Source: Paracoccus rhizosphaerae (GTDB taxonomy: Bacteria; Pseudomonadota; Alphaproteobacteria; Rhodobacterales; Rhodobacteraceae). Taken from it: a DNA stretch of 64,000 nt. Position numbers and translations under genes: made by a program. Positions 52,254-61,157 of this stretch are shown here, in pieces. Position 1 is the stretch's first letter. Each line of letters begins with the position of its first letter. Below the pieces are notes generated by a model. It was not told the origin of the DNA. It saw nothing but the letters and a program-made list of their open reading frames with translations, and did no database searches. The stretch lies in NCBI RefSeq assembly GCF_026162645.1, contig NZ_JAOTBE010000001.1, positions 62,001 to 126,000 on the forward strand, written 5' to 3'.

Positions 52254-52700
52254 ATGATCCAGGAATTCAAGACGTTCATCGCCCGCGGCAATGTGATCGA
52301 CCTTGCCGTCGGCATCATCATCGGCGCGGCCTTCACGGCTATCGTCAATTCGCTGGTGGTGGACCTGATCAACCCGGTGCTGGGGCTGCTGACCGGCGGG
52401 ATCGACTTCACCGACAAGTATTTCGTACTGTCAGGCAACGTGCCCGACGGGGCCAGCCTGGCCGCCGCGCGCGATTCGGGCGCGGCGATCTTCGCCTATG
52501 GGTCGTTCCTGATGGCGGTCCTGAACTTCCTGATCGTGGCCTGGGCCGTCTTCCTGCTGGTCAAGGTCGTGAACCGCATCCAGCGGGCCGCGATCCGGCA
52601 GGAAGAGGCCAAGGAGGCCGTCGCCCCCACCGGCCCCAGTCAGGAGGAACTGCTGGCGCAGATCCGCGACCTGCTGGCCGACCGGGCGAACCCGGTCTGA
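52254..52700 (+). CDS. mscL: Large-conductance mechanosensitive channel MscL
   Basis: A 148-residue channel subunit. It begins [20 protein letters not shown], followed by [20 protein letters not shown], the conserved N-terminal amphipathic helix and first membrane helix. The second helix is [22 protein letters not shown]-terminal coiled region ends in [16 protein letters not shown]. It relieves hypo-osmotic pressure as a pentamer. Only 3 bases separate it from the convergent alanine dehydrogenase. Confidence 0.96.
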   Translation: MIQEFKTFIARGNVIDLAVGIIIGAAFTAIVNSLVVDLINPVLGLLTGGIDFTDKYFVLSGNVPDGASLAAARDSGAAIFAYGSFLMAVLNFLIVAWAVFLLVKVVNRIQRAAIRQEEAKEAVAPTGPSQEELLAQIRDLLADRANPV

Positions 52701-52703
52701 CGC

Positions 52704-53822
52704 CTACCGCGACAGCAGAGCTTCGGGCGTGACCGCCGCGATCCCAAGTGCTTCGCCCACCGGGGGCGAGGTCAGCTGACCTTCATGTACCGAAAGTCCC
52801 GCGCGCAGGTGCGGGTCGTCGGTGACCGCCTGCCGCCAGCCCTTGTCGGCCAGCGCCATCAGGTGCGGCATGGTCGCGTTGCCCAAGGCCTGGGTCGAGG
52901 TGCGGGCCACCGCGCCCGGCATGTTCGCCACGCAGTAATGCACGACACCGTCGACTTCGTAGATAGGGTCCTGATGCGTGGTCGCCTTCGACGTCTCGAA
53001 GCAGCCACCCTGGTCGATGGCCACGTCCACCAGCACGGACCCCTGCGGCATGGTCGACAGCTGCGCGCGGCTGACCAGCTTGGGCGCGGCGGCGCCGGGG
53101 ATCAGCACTGCGCCGATCACCATGTCGGCGGCCTGGATCAGCTCGGCCGTGGCGGCGGCGCTGGCAAATTGCGTGGTCAGCTTGCCCATGAAGATGTCGT
53201 CCAGATAGGACAGCCGCGGGACCGAGCGGTCCATCACTGTGACATTCGCTCCCATGCCCACGGCGACGCGCGCGGCTGCCGCGCCCACGACGCCGCCCCC
53301 GATGATGACCACGTTCGCGGGCCTGACGCCGGGAACGCCGCCCATCAGGACGCCGCGCCCGCCATTGGCCTTCTGCAGCGCCCAGGACCCGACCTGGGGC
53401 GCCAGTCGGCCGGCGACCTCTGACATCGGCGCCAGCAGGGGCAGGCCGCCCCGCGCATCGGTCACGGTCTCGTAGGCGATGGCGGTGACGCCGCTCTCCA
53501 TCAGGTCGCGCGTCTGGTCGGGGTCCGGCGCCAGATGCAGATAGGTGAACAGCAGCTGGCCCTTGCGCAGCATCTTGCGTTCAGCCGCCTGCGGTTCCTT
53601 GACCTTGATGATCAGTTCGGCTTCGTCGAAGACGGACCCCGCGTCGGGCGCGATTTTCGCGCCGGCGGCTTGATAGTCATCGTCAGTGAACCCCGCGCCG
53701 ACGCCCGCGCCCGTCTGGACCAGAACCTCGTGTCCGCGACCGACGGCCTCGGCGGCGGCGGCGGGGGGCAGGCCCACGCGGAACTCCTGCGGTTTGACTT
53801 CAGTGGGGCATCCGATCTTCAT
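52704..53822 (-). CDS. ald: Alanine dehydrogenase
   Basis: A 372-residue NAD-dependent enzyme converting L-alanine to pyruvate and ammonia and back. It begins [18 protein letters not shown] with the typical [18 protein letters not shown]; the lysine in IIKVKEPQ and [10 protein letters not shown] follow. The NAD-binding [18 protein letters not shown] is intact. The start at 53822 has AGGGAGAGAGCC before it on the minus strand. It is divergent from an Lrp-type regulator, the usual arrangement for ald control. Confidence 0.94.
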   Translation of the reverse strand: MKIGCPTEVKPQEFRVGLPPAAAAEAVGRGHEVLVQTGAGVGAGFTDDDYQAAGAKIAPDAGSVFDEAELIIKVKEPQAAERKMLRKGQLLFTYLHLAPDPDQTRDLMESGVTAIAYETVTDARGGLPLLAPMSEVAGRLAPQVGSWALQKANGGRGVLMGGVPGVRPANVVIIGGGVVGAAAARVAVGMGANVTVMDRSVPRLSYLDDIFMGKLTTQFASAAATAELIQAADMVIGAVLIPGAAAPKLVSRAQLSTMPQGSVLVDVAIDQGGCFETSKATTHQDPIYEVDGVVHYCVANMPGAVARTSTQALGNATMPHLMALADKGWRQAVTDDPHLRAGLSVHEGQLTSPPVGEALGIAAVTPEALLSR

Positions 53823-53956
53823 GGCTCTCTCCCTTTGGCCGTTTGCACCATCCTGCCACCGGCGGGTTGAAAGGTGTTGCGAAGCTGCGGCAAAATCCGC
53901 TCCGATCCGCGAAGTTCCTTCTGGCGCAGCCCGGCGATTTCGAAGAAGCTGCGAGA

Positions 53957-54424
53957 ATGGCCGAACTTGACGCAATAGATCGCCGGATCCTCGCCCTGCT
54001 ACAGACCGAGGGGCGAATCAGCAATGCCGAGCTGGCGGTGCGGGTGCATCTGTCGCCCTCGGCCTGCCACAGGCGTGTGCAGCGGCTGGAAGAGGCGGGC
54101 GTCATCTCGGGCTATGTCGCGCTGCTGGACGCGCGCGCGTTGCGCCGCCAGACCACCGTCTTCGTGGAGATCACGCTATCGGGCCAGGCGGACGAGGTGC
54201 TGGACGCCTTCGAACGCGGTGTGCGGACCATCCCGGATGTCCTCGAATGCCACCTGATGGCGGGCACGGCTGATTATCTGCTGAAGATCGTGGTCGAGGA
54301 TACCGACGACTTCGCCCGCATCCACCGCCAGCACCTGTCACGCCTGCCGGGCGTCGCGCAGATGCATTCCAGCTTCGCCCTGCGGACGGTATTCCGGACC
54401 ACGGCGATCCCGGTCCAGAATTGA
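53957..54424 (+). CDS. Lrp/AsnC-family regulator, probable activator of ald
   Basis: A 155-residue regulator: N-terminal helix-turn-helix (LDAIDRRILALLQTEGRIS, LAVRVHLSPSACHRRVQRLE) and a C-terminal RAM ligand domain (ECHLMAGTADYLLKIVVEDT). It is divergent from ald over 134 bases, which points to alanine-responsive control as with AldR. The start at 53957 is the first codon that leaves a standard Lrp N terminus. A terminator begins at its stop codon. Confidence 0.92.
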   Translation: MAELDAIDRRILALLQTEGRISNAELAVRVHLSPSACHRRVQRLEEAGVISGYVALLDARALRRQTTVFVEITLSGQADEVLDAFERGVRTIPDVLECHLMAGTADYLLKIVVEDTDDFARIHRQHLSRLPGVAQMHSSFALRTVFRTTAIPVQN

Positions 54425-54457
54425 AAACCCCCGCGACACGGGGCCGCGGGGGTTTTC
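54423..54457. terminator. Bidirectional terminator between lrp-type gene and rpsU
   Basis: GAAAACCCCCGCG (54423-54435) and CGCGGGGGTTTTC (54445-54457) form a perfect 13-bp stem with a 9-base loop. A-tracts and T-tracts on both sides let it work on both strands between the convergent genes. It overlaps the last codon of the regulator. Confidence 0.88.
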
Positions 54458-54480
54458 GGATGACACAAGATCGCGTCGTC

Positions 54481-54687
54481 TTACAGCGCGCCTTCGCGCT
54501 GTGCCTTTTTACGGGCCAGCTTGCGGGCGCGGCGAACGGCCTCGGCCTTTTCACGGGCTTTCTTGACCGACGGCTTCTCGAAATGCTGCTTGAGCTTCAT
54601 TTCGCGGAAGACACCTTCGCGCTGAAGTTTCTTCTTCAGAGCGCGGAGCGCCTGTTCGACGTTGTTGTCGCGAACATTGACCTGCAT
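54481..54687 (-). CDS. rpsU: 30S ribosomal protein S21
   Basis: A 68-residue, highly basic protein. [20 protein letters not shown] opens it, and the basic C-terminal [20 protein letters not shown] is typical of alphaproteobacterial S21. It binds the 30S platform and helps mRNA initiation. It stands alone, convergent with the Lrp-type gene and divergent from the COQ9-like gene. Confidence 0.96.
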   Translation of the reverse strand: MQVNVRDNNVEQALRALKKKLQREGVFREMKLKQHFEKPSVKKAREKAEAVRRARKLARKKAQREGAL

Positions 54688-54781
54688 GTGGTTGTCACCA
54701 CCTTCCTAGGTTAGAGTTGCAAAGATTGCAGGAAGCGTCCCCCTATCAAAGCCGGGCGCGTTTGTCCAGATGAGGTGTGCC

Positions 54782-55435
54782 ATGACCCAGACCGACCGCG
54801 ACGCGCTGCAGGAGGCCGCGCTGATCCACGTCCCGTTCGAGGGGATGAACGACCACGCCCTGGCCGCCGGCGCCCGCGACATCGGCATGTCGCCGTCGCT
54901 GGTGCGCGTGCATTTCCCTCAGGGCGGCGCCAGCCTGGCCGCCGCCTATCACCGCGATGCCGACCAGGCGCTGCGCGTCTGGCTGACTGAAACTCCGCCC
55001 CAGGGCCGCTTCCGCGACCGCGTGGCCGAGGCCGTCTGGAGGCGGCTGGAACTGGTCGATCCCGAGCTGGTCCGCGCGGGCGCCGCGACGCTGGCGCTGC
55101 CGCAGAACGCGGCACTGGCGTCCCGGCTGGTCTGGGAGAGCGCCGATGTCATCTGGACCGCGCTTGGCGACCGGTCGCAGGACGTGAACTGGTATTCCAA
55201 GCGCGCGATCCTGTCGGCGGTGATCTCGGCCACGGTGCTGTTCTGGCTGGGCGACGATTCGGAAGGCAAGGCCGACACCCGCGCCTTCATCGACCGCCGG
55301 ATCGACGGGGTGATGAACTTCGAATCCGCCAAGTCGCGGCTGCGCAAGCTGCCCGGAGCCGACGCGCTGGCCCGTGCCGCCTTCGGCTGGATCCGCGCAC
55401 CGCGCGAGCGTGCCCTTCCCGGCAAAACCCGCTAA
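54782..55435 (+). CDS. COQ9-family ubiquinone biosynthesis protein
   Basis: A 217-residue protein with the COQ9 pattern: ALIHVPFEGMNDHALAAGAR at the N terminus, then RLELVDPELVRAGAATLALP, and DRSQDVNWYSKRAILSAVIS. COQ9 proteins support ubiquinone hydroxylation in alphaproteobacteria and mitochondria, probably by presenting lipid precursors. An N-terminal TetR-like helical fold is expected. ATG 54782 is preferred over 54770 because GAGGTG lies between them. A quinone oxidoreductase gene follows by 9 bases, which suits a quinone theme. Confidence 0.88.
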   Translation: MTQTDRDALQEAALIHVPFEGMNDHALAAGARDIGMSPSLVRVHFPQGGASLAAAYHRDADQALRVWLTETPPQGRFRDRVAEAVWRRLELVDPELVRAGAATLALPQNAALASRLVWESADVIWTALGDRSQDVNWYSKRAILSAVISATVLFWLGDDSEGKADTRAFIDRRIDGVMNFESAKSRLRKLPGADALARAAFGWIRAPRERALPGKTR

Positions 55436-55444
55436 GGAGAGACG

Positions 55445-56431
55445 ATGTTCCCCGACCAGATGACGGCGATCGAGATTGCCGCCCCCGGCGCGGCCGACCA
55501 GCTGCGCCAGACGACCCGCCCCGTACCGGTGCCCTGCCACGACCAGATCCTGATCAAGGTCGCCTATGCCGGCGTGAACCGCCCCGACGTCCTGCAGCGC
55601 GCGGGCAGCTATGCCCCGCCGCCCGGCGCCTCGGACCTGCCGGGGCTGGAGGCCTCGGGCGAGATCGTCGGCATGGGCGCGGGCGTCACGCGGTGGAGGA
55701 AGGGAGAACAGGTTTGCGCCCTGCTGCCCGGCGGCGGCTATGCGGAATATGCCGTCTGCCATGCCGACCACGCCCTTCGCATCCCCAAGGGCATGACGCT
55801 GCGCGAAGGCGCCTGCCTGCCAGAGACGGCCTTCACCGTCTGGTCGAACGTCGTGCAGCGGGGCGGTCTGACGGGGGGCGAGCGGTTCCTGGTTCATGGC
55901 GGCACGTCCGGCATCGGCATGATGGCGGTCCAGATCGCGCGCGCCCTGGGGGCCCGCGTCTTCGCCACGGCCGGCAGCGACGAGAAATGCGCCGCCATCG
56001 AGGCGTTTGGCGCGACGGCGATCAACTACAAGACCCAGGACTTCGTCAAGATCCTGACCGAGGCGGGCGGCGCCAACCTGATCCTGGACATGGTCGGCGG
56101 AAGTTATATCCCGCGCAACATCAAGTCCCTGGCCCTTGACGGGCGGCTGGTGATGATCGCGTTCCTGGAAGGCCCGAAGGTCGAGCTGAACTTCGCTCAG
56201 GTGATGGTGAACCGGCTGACGATCACCGGATCGACCCTGCGGCCGCAGTCCGATGTCGCCAAGGCCGAGATTGCCGACGCGATCCGCAAGCAGCTTTGGC
56301 CGATGATCGCGGCAGGCTCGATCGGCGTCACCATCGACAGCGAATTCGTGCTGGCCGAGGCCGCCGACGCCCATCGGCGGATGGAGAGCAGCGGCCACAT
56401 CGGCAAGATCGTCCTGAAGGTGGCCGGCTGA
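55445..56431 (+). CDS. NAD(P)H-quinone oxidoreductase, zinc-independent MDR family
   Basis: A 328-residue medium-chain dehydrogenase/reductase. KVAYAGVNRPDVLQRAGSY and ASDLPGLEASGEIVGMGAGV are typical of the PIG3/quinone oxidoreductase group. The NADPH site is FLVHGGTSGIGMMAVQIARA. No zinc ligand cluster is seen. It would reduce quinones or similar carbonyls with NADPH. It follows the COQ9-like gene in an apparent operon. The exact substrate is unknown. Confidence 0.9.
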   Translation: MFPDQMTAIEIAAPGAADQLRQTTRPVPVPCHDQILIKVAYAGVNRPDVLQRAGSYAPPPGASDLPGLEASGEIVGMGAGVTRWRKGEQVCALLPGGGYAEYAVCHADHALRIPKGMTLREGACLPETAFTVWSNVVQRGGLTGGERFLVHGGTSGIGMMAVQIARALGARVFATAGSDEKCAAIEAFGATAINYKTQDFVKILTEAGGANLILDMVGGSYIPRNIKSLALDGRLVMIAFLEGPKVELNFAQVMVNRLTITGSTLRPQSDVAKAEIADAIRKQLWPMIAAGSIGVTIDSEFVLAEAADAHRRMESSGHIGKIVLKVAG

Positions 56432-56462
56432 CGAAGGCGCTGGTCCCGGCCGGGGGTCCGGA

Positions 56463-57098
56463 TCAGCGCACCTCCTCCATCAGGATGCGCGGCTGGCTGC
56501 AATCGCGCAGTGCGTCAGGCGCACAGTCCCGCGGCTGCAGGTCGCGGGTCAGGCAGATCCGCACCTCGGCCAGGGCGCCGTCGCGGCAGGTGACCGTGAC
56601 GCCGTCCGGCCCGAGGCCGGGATTGGCCTCAAGGAAGGCTTCCTCGACGATGCCTGGGGACAGGCTGATGTCGCGATCGAGGTCGTCGAAGACCTCGGGG
56701 ATCGTCACGGTCCGAAGCGCAGTGCGGGTCGCCTCGAAATAGCCCTCGGCCGACAGGCCCGTGCAGCGGCCGTGCTTCTGCCATTGGTACCAGGCCAGCC
56801 CGCCCGACCCCATGATGTCCGCCATTCCCACGCTGTCGCGGCGCGACGGGTCCCTTTCGGACGTGGCGCAATCCTGGGGCCAGCCGCGGTCGTATTGCGG
56901 CCAGAGCCCGTGGACCGTGAAGTCCCGTCCCGTGCCGTCGCGGCACTCGGGCGCGTTGCGTTCGTCGCCGGTGCGGCTGCACCAAGCCGGCTGCCAACTG
57001 AGGGACAGGACATAGTAATCGAACTGCCCGGCCACGTCCTGCGCCGCCAGGGGCAGGGGGGACAGCAACAGGGCGAGGGCGGTGATCGGCATGCGCAT
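56463..57098 (-). CDS. Ribonuclease T2 family protein
   Basis: A 211-residue secreted nuclease with a signal peptide (MRMPITALALLLSPLPLAA). The two catalytic blocks are FTVHGLWPQ (CAS-1) and WQKHGRCTG (CAS-2), both with their histidine. Several cysteines suggest disulfides, fitting the periplasm. It would degrade RNA for phosphate or nutrient recycling. Convergent with the quinone oxidoreductase and divergent from trcR. Confidence 0.92.
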   Translation of the reverse strand: MRMPITALALLLSPLPLAAQDVAGQFDYYVLSLSWQPAWCSRTGDERNAPECRDGTGRDFTVHGLWPQYDRGWPQDCATSERDPSRRDSVGMADIMGSGGLAWYQWQKHGRCTGLSAEGYFEATRTALRTVTIPEVFDDLDRDISLSPGIVEEAFLEANPGLGPDGVTVTCRDGALAEVRICLTRDLQPRDCAPDALRDCSQPRILMEEVR

Positions 57099-57126
57099 GC
57101 CGCCAGCCTATCGCCGTTTTCAGGCG

Positions 57127-57151
57127 TTCGCACCCGGCAATCGTGCGAATC
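57127..57151. promoter_or_regulatory. Inverted repeat with GANTC upstream of trcR
   Basis: TTCGCAC-N9-GTGCGAA (57127-57149) is a perfect 7-bp inverted repeat in the 185-base gap between the RNase T2 gene and trcR. GAATC (57147-57151) overlaps its right arm, so methylation by CcrM could affect a bound regulator. The binding factor is unknown. Confidence 0.4.
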
Positions 57152-57283
57152 CTCTTTTCCCCGGCGGTCCGAAACGCTATATCACCCGGCAATTCCCCCC
57201 GAAAACGAGGAATGGCACCCGCCAAAGCCGTTTTTCCGGCCCAAGCTTCCTATGTTCGGGACAGACACGCGAAGGAGACTGAC

Positions 57284-58033
57284 ATGAGCAAGCCGCTGAT
57301 GGCCAAGGCCACCGCCGTCTGGCTGGTCGACAACACCACGCTCAGCTTCAAGCAGATCGGCGATTTCTGCGGTCTGCACGAGCTTGAGGTCCAGGGCATC
57401 GCCGATGGCGACGTGGCGACGGGCGTCAAGGGGTTCGACCCCGTCGCCTCGAACCAGCTGGATGCCGAAGAAATCAAACGCGCCGAGGCGAGCCCCGCCT
57501 ACAAGCTGCGCCTGAAGCACAACCCGGCGTCCGAGGGCGAGGAAAAGCGCCGCGGCCCGCGCTATACGCCCCTGTCCAAGCGCCAGGACCGCCCGGCCGC
57601 AATCCTGTGGCTGGTCAAGTTCCACCCTGAACTGGCCGACTCGCAGATCGCCAAGCTGGTCGGCACGACCAAGCCGACCATCGCCTCGATCCGGGAGCGG
57701 ACGCACTGGAACATCCAGAACATCCAGCCGATCGACCCGGTCGCCCTGGGGCTTTGCCGGCAGACGGAACTGGACGCCGCCGTCCAGAAGGCTGCCAAGA
57801 AACGCGCGGCGGAAGGCGTGGTGATGACCGACGACGAACGTCGCAAGCTGGTCAGTACTGAAACGTCGCTGTCGATGTCCGAGGAGCCGCGCCTGCCGAC
57901 CTCGATCGCAGGGCTAGAGAACTTCAGCCTCACCCGCGAGGAGCCGAAGGAAGAGCCGTCGCGCGATGCCGACAGCTTCTTCAACCTACCGGGTGGCGGG
58001 GACGACGACGATGACGAGGACGACCGCCGCTGA
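57284..58033 (+). CDS. trcR: Cell cycle transcriptional regulator TrcR (DUF1013)
   Basis: A 249-residue protein of the alphaproteobacterial DUF1013/TrcR family. The N-terminal DNA-binding-like helices are LMAKATAVWLVDNTTLSFKQ followed by IGDFCGLHELEVQGIADGDV. A second helical region has KFHPELADSQIAKLVGTTKP and RERTHWNIQNIQPIDPVALG. The C terminus is strongly acidic, ending GGGDDDDDEDDRR. TrcR has been linked to CtrA-dependent cell-cycle transcription in Caulobacter. The start follows GAAGGAG. The acidic tail may contact RNA polymerase or other factors (inference). Confidence 0.92.
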   Translation: MSKPLMAKATAVWLVDNTTLSFKQIGDFCGLHELEVQGIADGDVATGVKGFDPVASNQLDAEEIKRAEASPAYKLRLKHNPASEGEEKRRGPRYTPLSKRQDRPAAILWLVKFHPELADSQIAKLVGTTKPTIASIRERTHWNIQNIQPIDPVALGLCRQTELDAAVQKAAKKRAAEGVVMTDDERRKLVSTETSLSMSEEPRLPTSIAGLENFSLTREEPKEEPSRDADSFFNLPGGGDDDDDEDDRR

Positions 58034-58050
58034 GGTCGTCTGGAGACGAA

Positions 58051-58087
58051 AAAAGGGCCGGTGCGGATCAACCGCACCGGCCCTTTT
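58051..58087. terminator. Bidirectional terminator after trcR
   Basis: A perfect 16-bp stem, AAAAGGGCCGGTGCGG with CCGCACCGGCCCTTTT, loop ATCAA. The A/T flanks on both sides suit termination on both strands between trcR and the convergent GlsB-like gene. Confidence 0.9.
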
Positions 58088-58103
58088 GATGTCGTGACCC
58101 CGG

Positions 58104-58361
58104 TCAGGTGCGGCCGCGCACCAGCCGGACCAGCCAGATCAGGATGCAGGCGCCGATCACCGCGATGATCAGCTGACCGATCACGCTGCCCTCGGCGCTG
58201 CCGCCCAGGATCAGGTCGAACAGGAAGTTACCGATCAACGCGCCGATGATGCCGACGATGATGTTCATCAGCAGGCCCATGTCGGACTTCATGATCTTTT
58301 CCGCAATCCAACCGGCCAAAGCGCCGAGAATGATTGCAAGGAACCAGCCGATACCTTCCAT
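58104..58361 (-). CDS. GlsB/YeaQ/YmgE-family stress response membrane protein
   Basis: An 85-residue protein with three hydrophobic, glycine-rich helices. GALAGWIAEKIMKSDMG and NIIVGIIGALIGNFLFDLI are the family pattern once called transglycosylase-associated. The family is widespread and stress-induced; its biochemical role is not known. The start follows AAAGGACACGTC. Convergent with trcR. Confidence 0.9.
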   Translation of the reverse strand: MEGIGWFLAIILGALAGWIAEKIMKSDMGLLMNIIVGIIGALIGNFLFDLILGGSAEGSVIGQLIIAVIGACILIWLVRLVRGRT

Positions 58362-58477
58362 GACGTGTCCTTTTCAAACCTCGACCGCCCCTGTGGCGAT
58401 CTTTCGCGGGAACAATGCGCGCTGCCGGCAAAGCGTTCCCGCGCATCGCTTAGGGTATTGCCGTTGTTGGAAAAAGG

Positions 58478-59950
58478 TCACACGGACAGGCAGATGTATT
58501 TCATCTCCAGGTAATCGTCGAGGCCGTGGTGGCTGCCCTCGCGCCCCAAGCCCGACTGCTTGACGCCGCCAAAGGGTGCCACCTCGGTCGAGATCAGCCC
58601 GGTATTCACCCCGACGATGCCGTATTCCAGCGCCTCTTGCACGCGAGTGATGCGGCCGATGTCGCGGGCATAGAAATACGAGGCGAGGCCGAAGATCGTG
58701 TCGTTGGCCTTGGCGACGACCTCGTCCTCGGTTTCGAAGCGGAACAGCGGTGCCAGCGGGCCGAACGTTTCTTCGGTCGAAACCTTCATTGCGTCGGTGA
58801 CCCCGGTCACGACGGTCGGCTGGAAGAACAGCCCGTCCATCCGCTTGCCGCCGGTGACGACCCGCCCGCCACCGTCGAGGACGTCGCGGATGTGGTCCTC
58901 GACCTTCTCAACGGCGCTTTCGTTGATCAGCGGTCCGGTGGTGGTGCCGTCCTGCAGCCCATCGCCCACGTTCAGCCTGTCGACCGCCGCGGCCAGCTTT
59001 TCGGCGAAGGCGTCATAGACGCCGGATTGCACATAGATGCGGTTGGCGCAGACGCAGGTCTGCCCGTTGTTGCGGAACTTCGATGCCATCGCGCCCTCGA
59101 CCGCCGCATCAAGGTCGGCGTCGTCGAAGACGATGAAGGGCGCGTTGCCGCCCAGCTCCATGCTGCACTTCATCACCTGGTCGGCCGCCTGGCGCAGCAG
59201 GATGCGCCCCACCTCGGTCGAGCCGGTGAAAGTCAGCTTACGGACCTTGGGGTTCTCGCAGAACTCTTTTCCGATGTCGCTGGAGCGCGACGACGGCACC
59301 ACCGACAGGATGCCCTTGGGCAGGCCCGCGCGTTCGCCCAAGACCGCCATCGCCAGCGCCGACAAGGGCGTTTCCGCCGCCGGGCGGGCGACGAAGCCGC
59401 AGCCCACCGCCAGCGCGGGGCCAGCCTTGCGGGCAATCATCGCGTTCGGGAAGTTCCAGGGCGTGATGGAGCCCACGACGCCGATCGGCTGGCGGATCAC
59501 GCTGATGCGCTTGTCGGTGGCGTGGCCGGGGATGGTCTCGCCATAGACGCGCTTGGCTTCTTCGCCGAACCATTCGATGAAGCTGGCACCATAGGCGATC
59601 TCTCCCTTGGCCTCGGGCAGAGGCTTGCCCTGTTCAGCGGTCATGATGGTGGCCAAGTCGTCCTGGTTCTGCATCATCAGGTCGTACCACCTGCGCATCA
59701 CCTGCGCGCGTTCCTTGGCGGGGCGGGCGGCCCAATCCTTCATCGCCTCGTGCGCGGCATCGATGGCGCGGGCGACCTCGGGCCGGCCGACATCCGCGAC
59801 CTGGGCGATCACGTCGCCGCGGGCCGGGTTTCTGACCTCGAAGGTGGCGGCGTCGTCGGCGTCAACCCAAGTGCCGGCGACGAAGGCACGGGTTTCCATC
59901 AGCGACGGGTCGCGGAGCAGGGTTCTGAGATCGGTAGAATGCTTGGTCAT
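58478..59950 (-). CDS. gabD: Succinate-semialdehyde dehydrogenase, NAD(P)+
   Basis: A 490-residue aldehyde dehydrogenase. SITPWNFPNAMIARKAGPAL, the glutamate motif MELGGNAPFIVFDDADLD, and the catalytic cysteine in NNGQTCVCANR are the GabD form. It oxidises succinate semialdehyde to succinate, for example in GABA use. No GABA transaminase is adjacent. The start at 59950 follows CGAGG; an in-frame ATG at 59965 is weaker. Confidence 0.9.
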   Translation of the reverse strand: MTKHSTDLRTLLRDPSLMETRAFVAGTWVDADDAATFEVRNPARGDVIAQVADVGRPEVARAIDAAHEAMKDWAARPAKERAQVMRRWYDLMMQNQDDLATIMTAEQGKPLPEAKGEIAYGASFIEWFGEEAKRVYGETIPGHATDKRISVIRQPIGVVGSITPWNFPNAMIARKAGPALAVGCGFVARPAAETPLSALAMAVLGERAGLPKGILSVVPSSRSSDIGKEFCENPKVRKLTFTGSTEVGRILLRQAADQVMKCSMELGGNAPFIVFDDADLDAAVEGAMASKFRNNGQTCVCANRIYVQSGVYDAFAEKLAAAVDRLNVGDGLQDGTTTGPLINESAVEKVEDHIRDVLDGGGRVVTGGKRMDGLFFQPTVVTGVTDAMKVSTEETFGPLAPLFRFETEDEVVAKANDTIFGLASYFYARDIGRITRVQEALEYGIVGVNTGLISTEVAPFGGVKQSGLGREGSHHGLDDYLEMKYICLSV

Positions 59951-60136
59951 GGCGTCCTCGGGCATGGGTCAGGGCAGACAAACATGCGCCCCGGCGCTTG
60001 TCAAAGCACCCCTGCGACGCAATGGATCCGCCGATAACCGGATCGTGAAGCGATTATTTTCGATGTCATGCAACCGGAGAGGCGGACCGGGCGTTTCCCG
60101 TCCAATCGCTAGGCTGTCCCTCTTGGCGATCTCTCG

Positions 60137-60161
60137 GGGCGGTGCGCTTGTCGTACCGCCC
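60137..60161 (-). promoter_or_regulatory. Hairpin downstream of the P1 peptidase gene
   Basis: GGGCGGT and ACCGCCC arms with an 11-base middle lie just after the peptidase stop on the minus strand. No T-run follows, so it is at best a weak terminator. The rest of the 217-base gap at 59951-60167 is the upstream region of the semialdehyde dehydrogenase gene and holds no gene I can support. Confidence 0.4.
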
Positions 60162-60167
60162 TTCTCT

Positions 60168-61157
60168 CTATCCGAAGGCCACCCGCCAGCAGGGCTGCAG
60201 GTCGCCCGGCGCCTGCGAGGCAGCATGAACGCCCCGCGCCACCGCCCGTGCCAAGACGCAGGCCGAGGCATGGCCAAGGCCGAAGGCGTCGGCCACAGGG
60301 TCCGACAACGCGCGCGCGCCGGTCGAGACGGCGAAGACCAGATCCCCGTCCAGCGGCGTGTGGCTTGGCACCAAGGACCGCGCCAGCCCGTCATGCGCCG
60401 CGGTCGCCATGCGCTGCAGGGCCGGCTTGTCCAGCGCCGCGTCGGTCGCGACAATGGCGATTGTCGTGGCCTCTCCCACCCTTTTCGAGGCGGAAGGCTC
60501 CTGCGATGCGGGGAATGATGCGGGCAGGCCAAGGCCGCCGAACTCGGCCTCCAGCTCCCACGGGGCGGCCCAGAAATGCTGGCCGTCCCCGACGGTGGCC
60601 CTGCCGAGCGCATTGACGACCACCAGCGCGCCGACGGTGGTTCCGTTCGCCAGCACCGCCGAGGCCGAGCCCAGGCCACCCTTCAGCGACCCTGTCAGCG
60701 CGCCTGTTCCGGCCCCCGCGCTGCCGATGCCAAAGCACTGTTGCGCGGCAGATACCGCCGCGTGGCCGAGAGCCGGGTAGGGGTTCGTCCGCCAGTCCTT
60801 GTCGCCGCCGTTCAAAAGATCAAAGATGATGGCGCCGGGAACGATCGGCACCCGCGCCGGCCCGACCGCAAAGCCGCGCCCCTGTTCGCGCAGTGCCGAC
60901 ATGACGCCGTCGCAGGCGGCCAGCCCGAAGGCGGACCCGCCCGACAGCACCAGCGCATCCACGGCGGTGACCAGCTTGTCAGGCGACAGCAGGTCCGTCT
61001 CTCGGGTTCCCGGTGCGCCGCCCATGACATGCACGGCCGCCGCAAAGGGCCGGTCCGCCGTCAGCACCGTGACCCCCGACCGCAGCGCGGCGTCCTCGGC
61101 ATTGCCCACCCGCAGCCCCGCCACGTCCGTGATCAGGTTCAGCGGGCCCTGCCTCAT
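60168..61157 (-). CDS. P1 family peptidase (DmpA-like aminopeptidase)
   Basis: A 329-residue N-terminal-nucleophile hydrolase of the DmpA/L-aminopeptidase D-esterase family. LNLITDVAGLRVGNAEDAA opens it. VLSGGSAFGLAACDGVMSAL and the segment NGTTVGALVVVNALG are characteristic. DmpA cleaves itself before the nucleophilic serine or threonine; the NGTT site is the likely position. Substrates could be small or D-configured peptides. It overlaps the TPP enzyme gene by 4 bases (ATGA), implying joint expression. Confidence 0.88.
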   Translation of the reverse strand: MRQGPLNLITDVAGLRVGNAEDAALRSGVTVLTADRPFAAAVHVMGGAPGTRETDLLSPDKLVTAVDALVLSGGSAFGLAACDGVMSALREQGRGFAVGPARVPIVPGAIIFDLLNGGDKDWRTNPYPALGHAAVSAAQQCFGIGSAGAGTGALTGSLKGGLGSASAVLANGTTVGALVVVNALGRATVGDGQHFWAAPWELEAEFGGLGLPASFPASQEPSASKRVGEATTIAIVATDAALDKPALQRMATAAHDGLARSLVPSHTPLDGDLVFAVSTGARALSDPVADAFGLGHASACVLARAVARGVHAASQAPGDLQPCWRVAFG

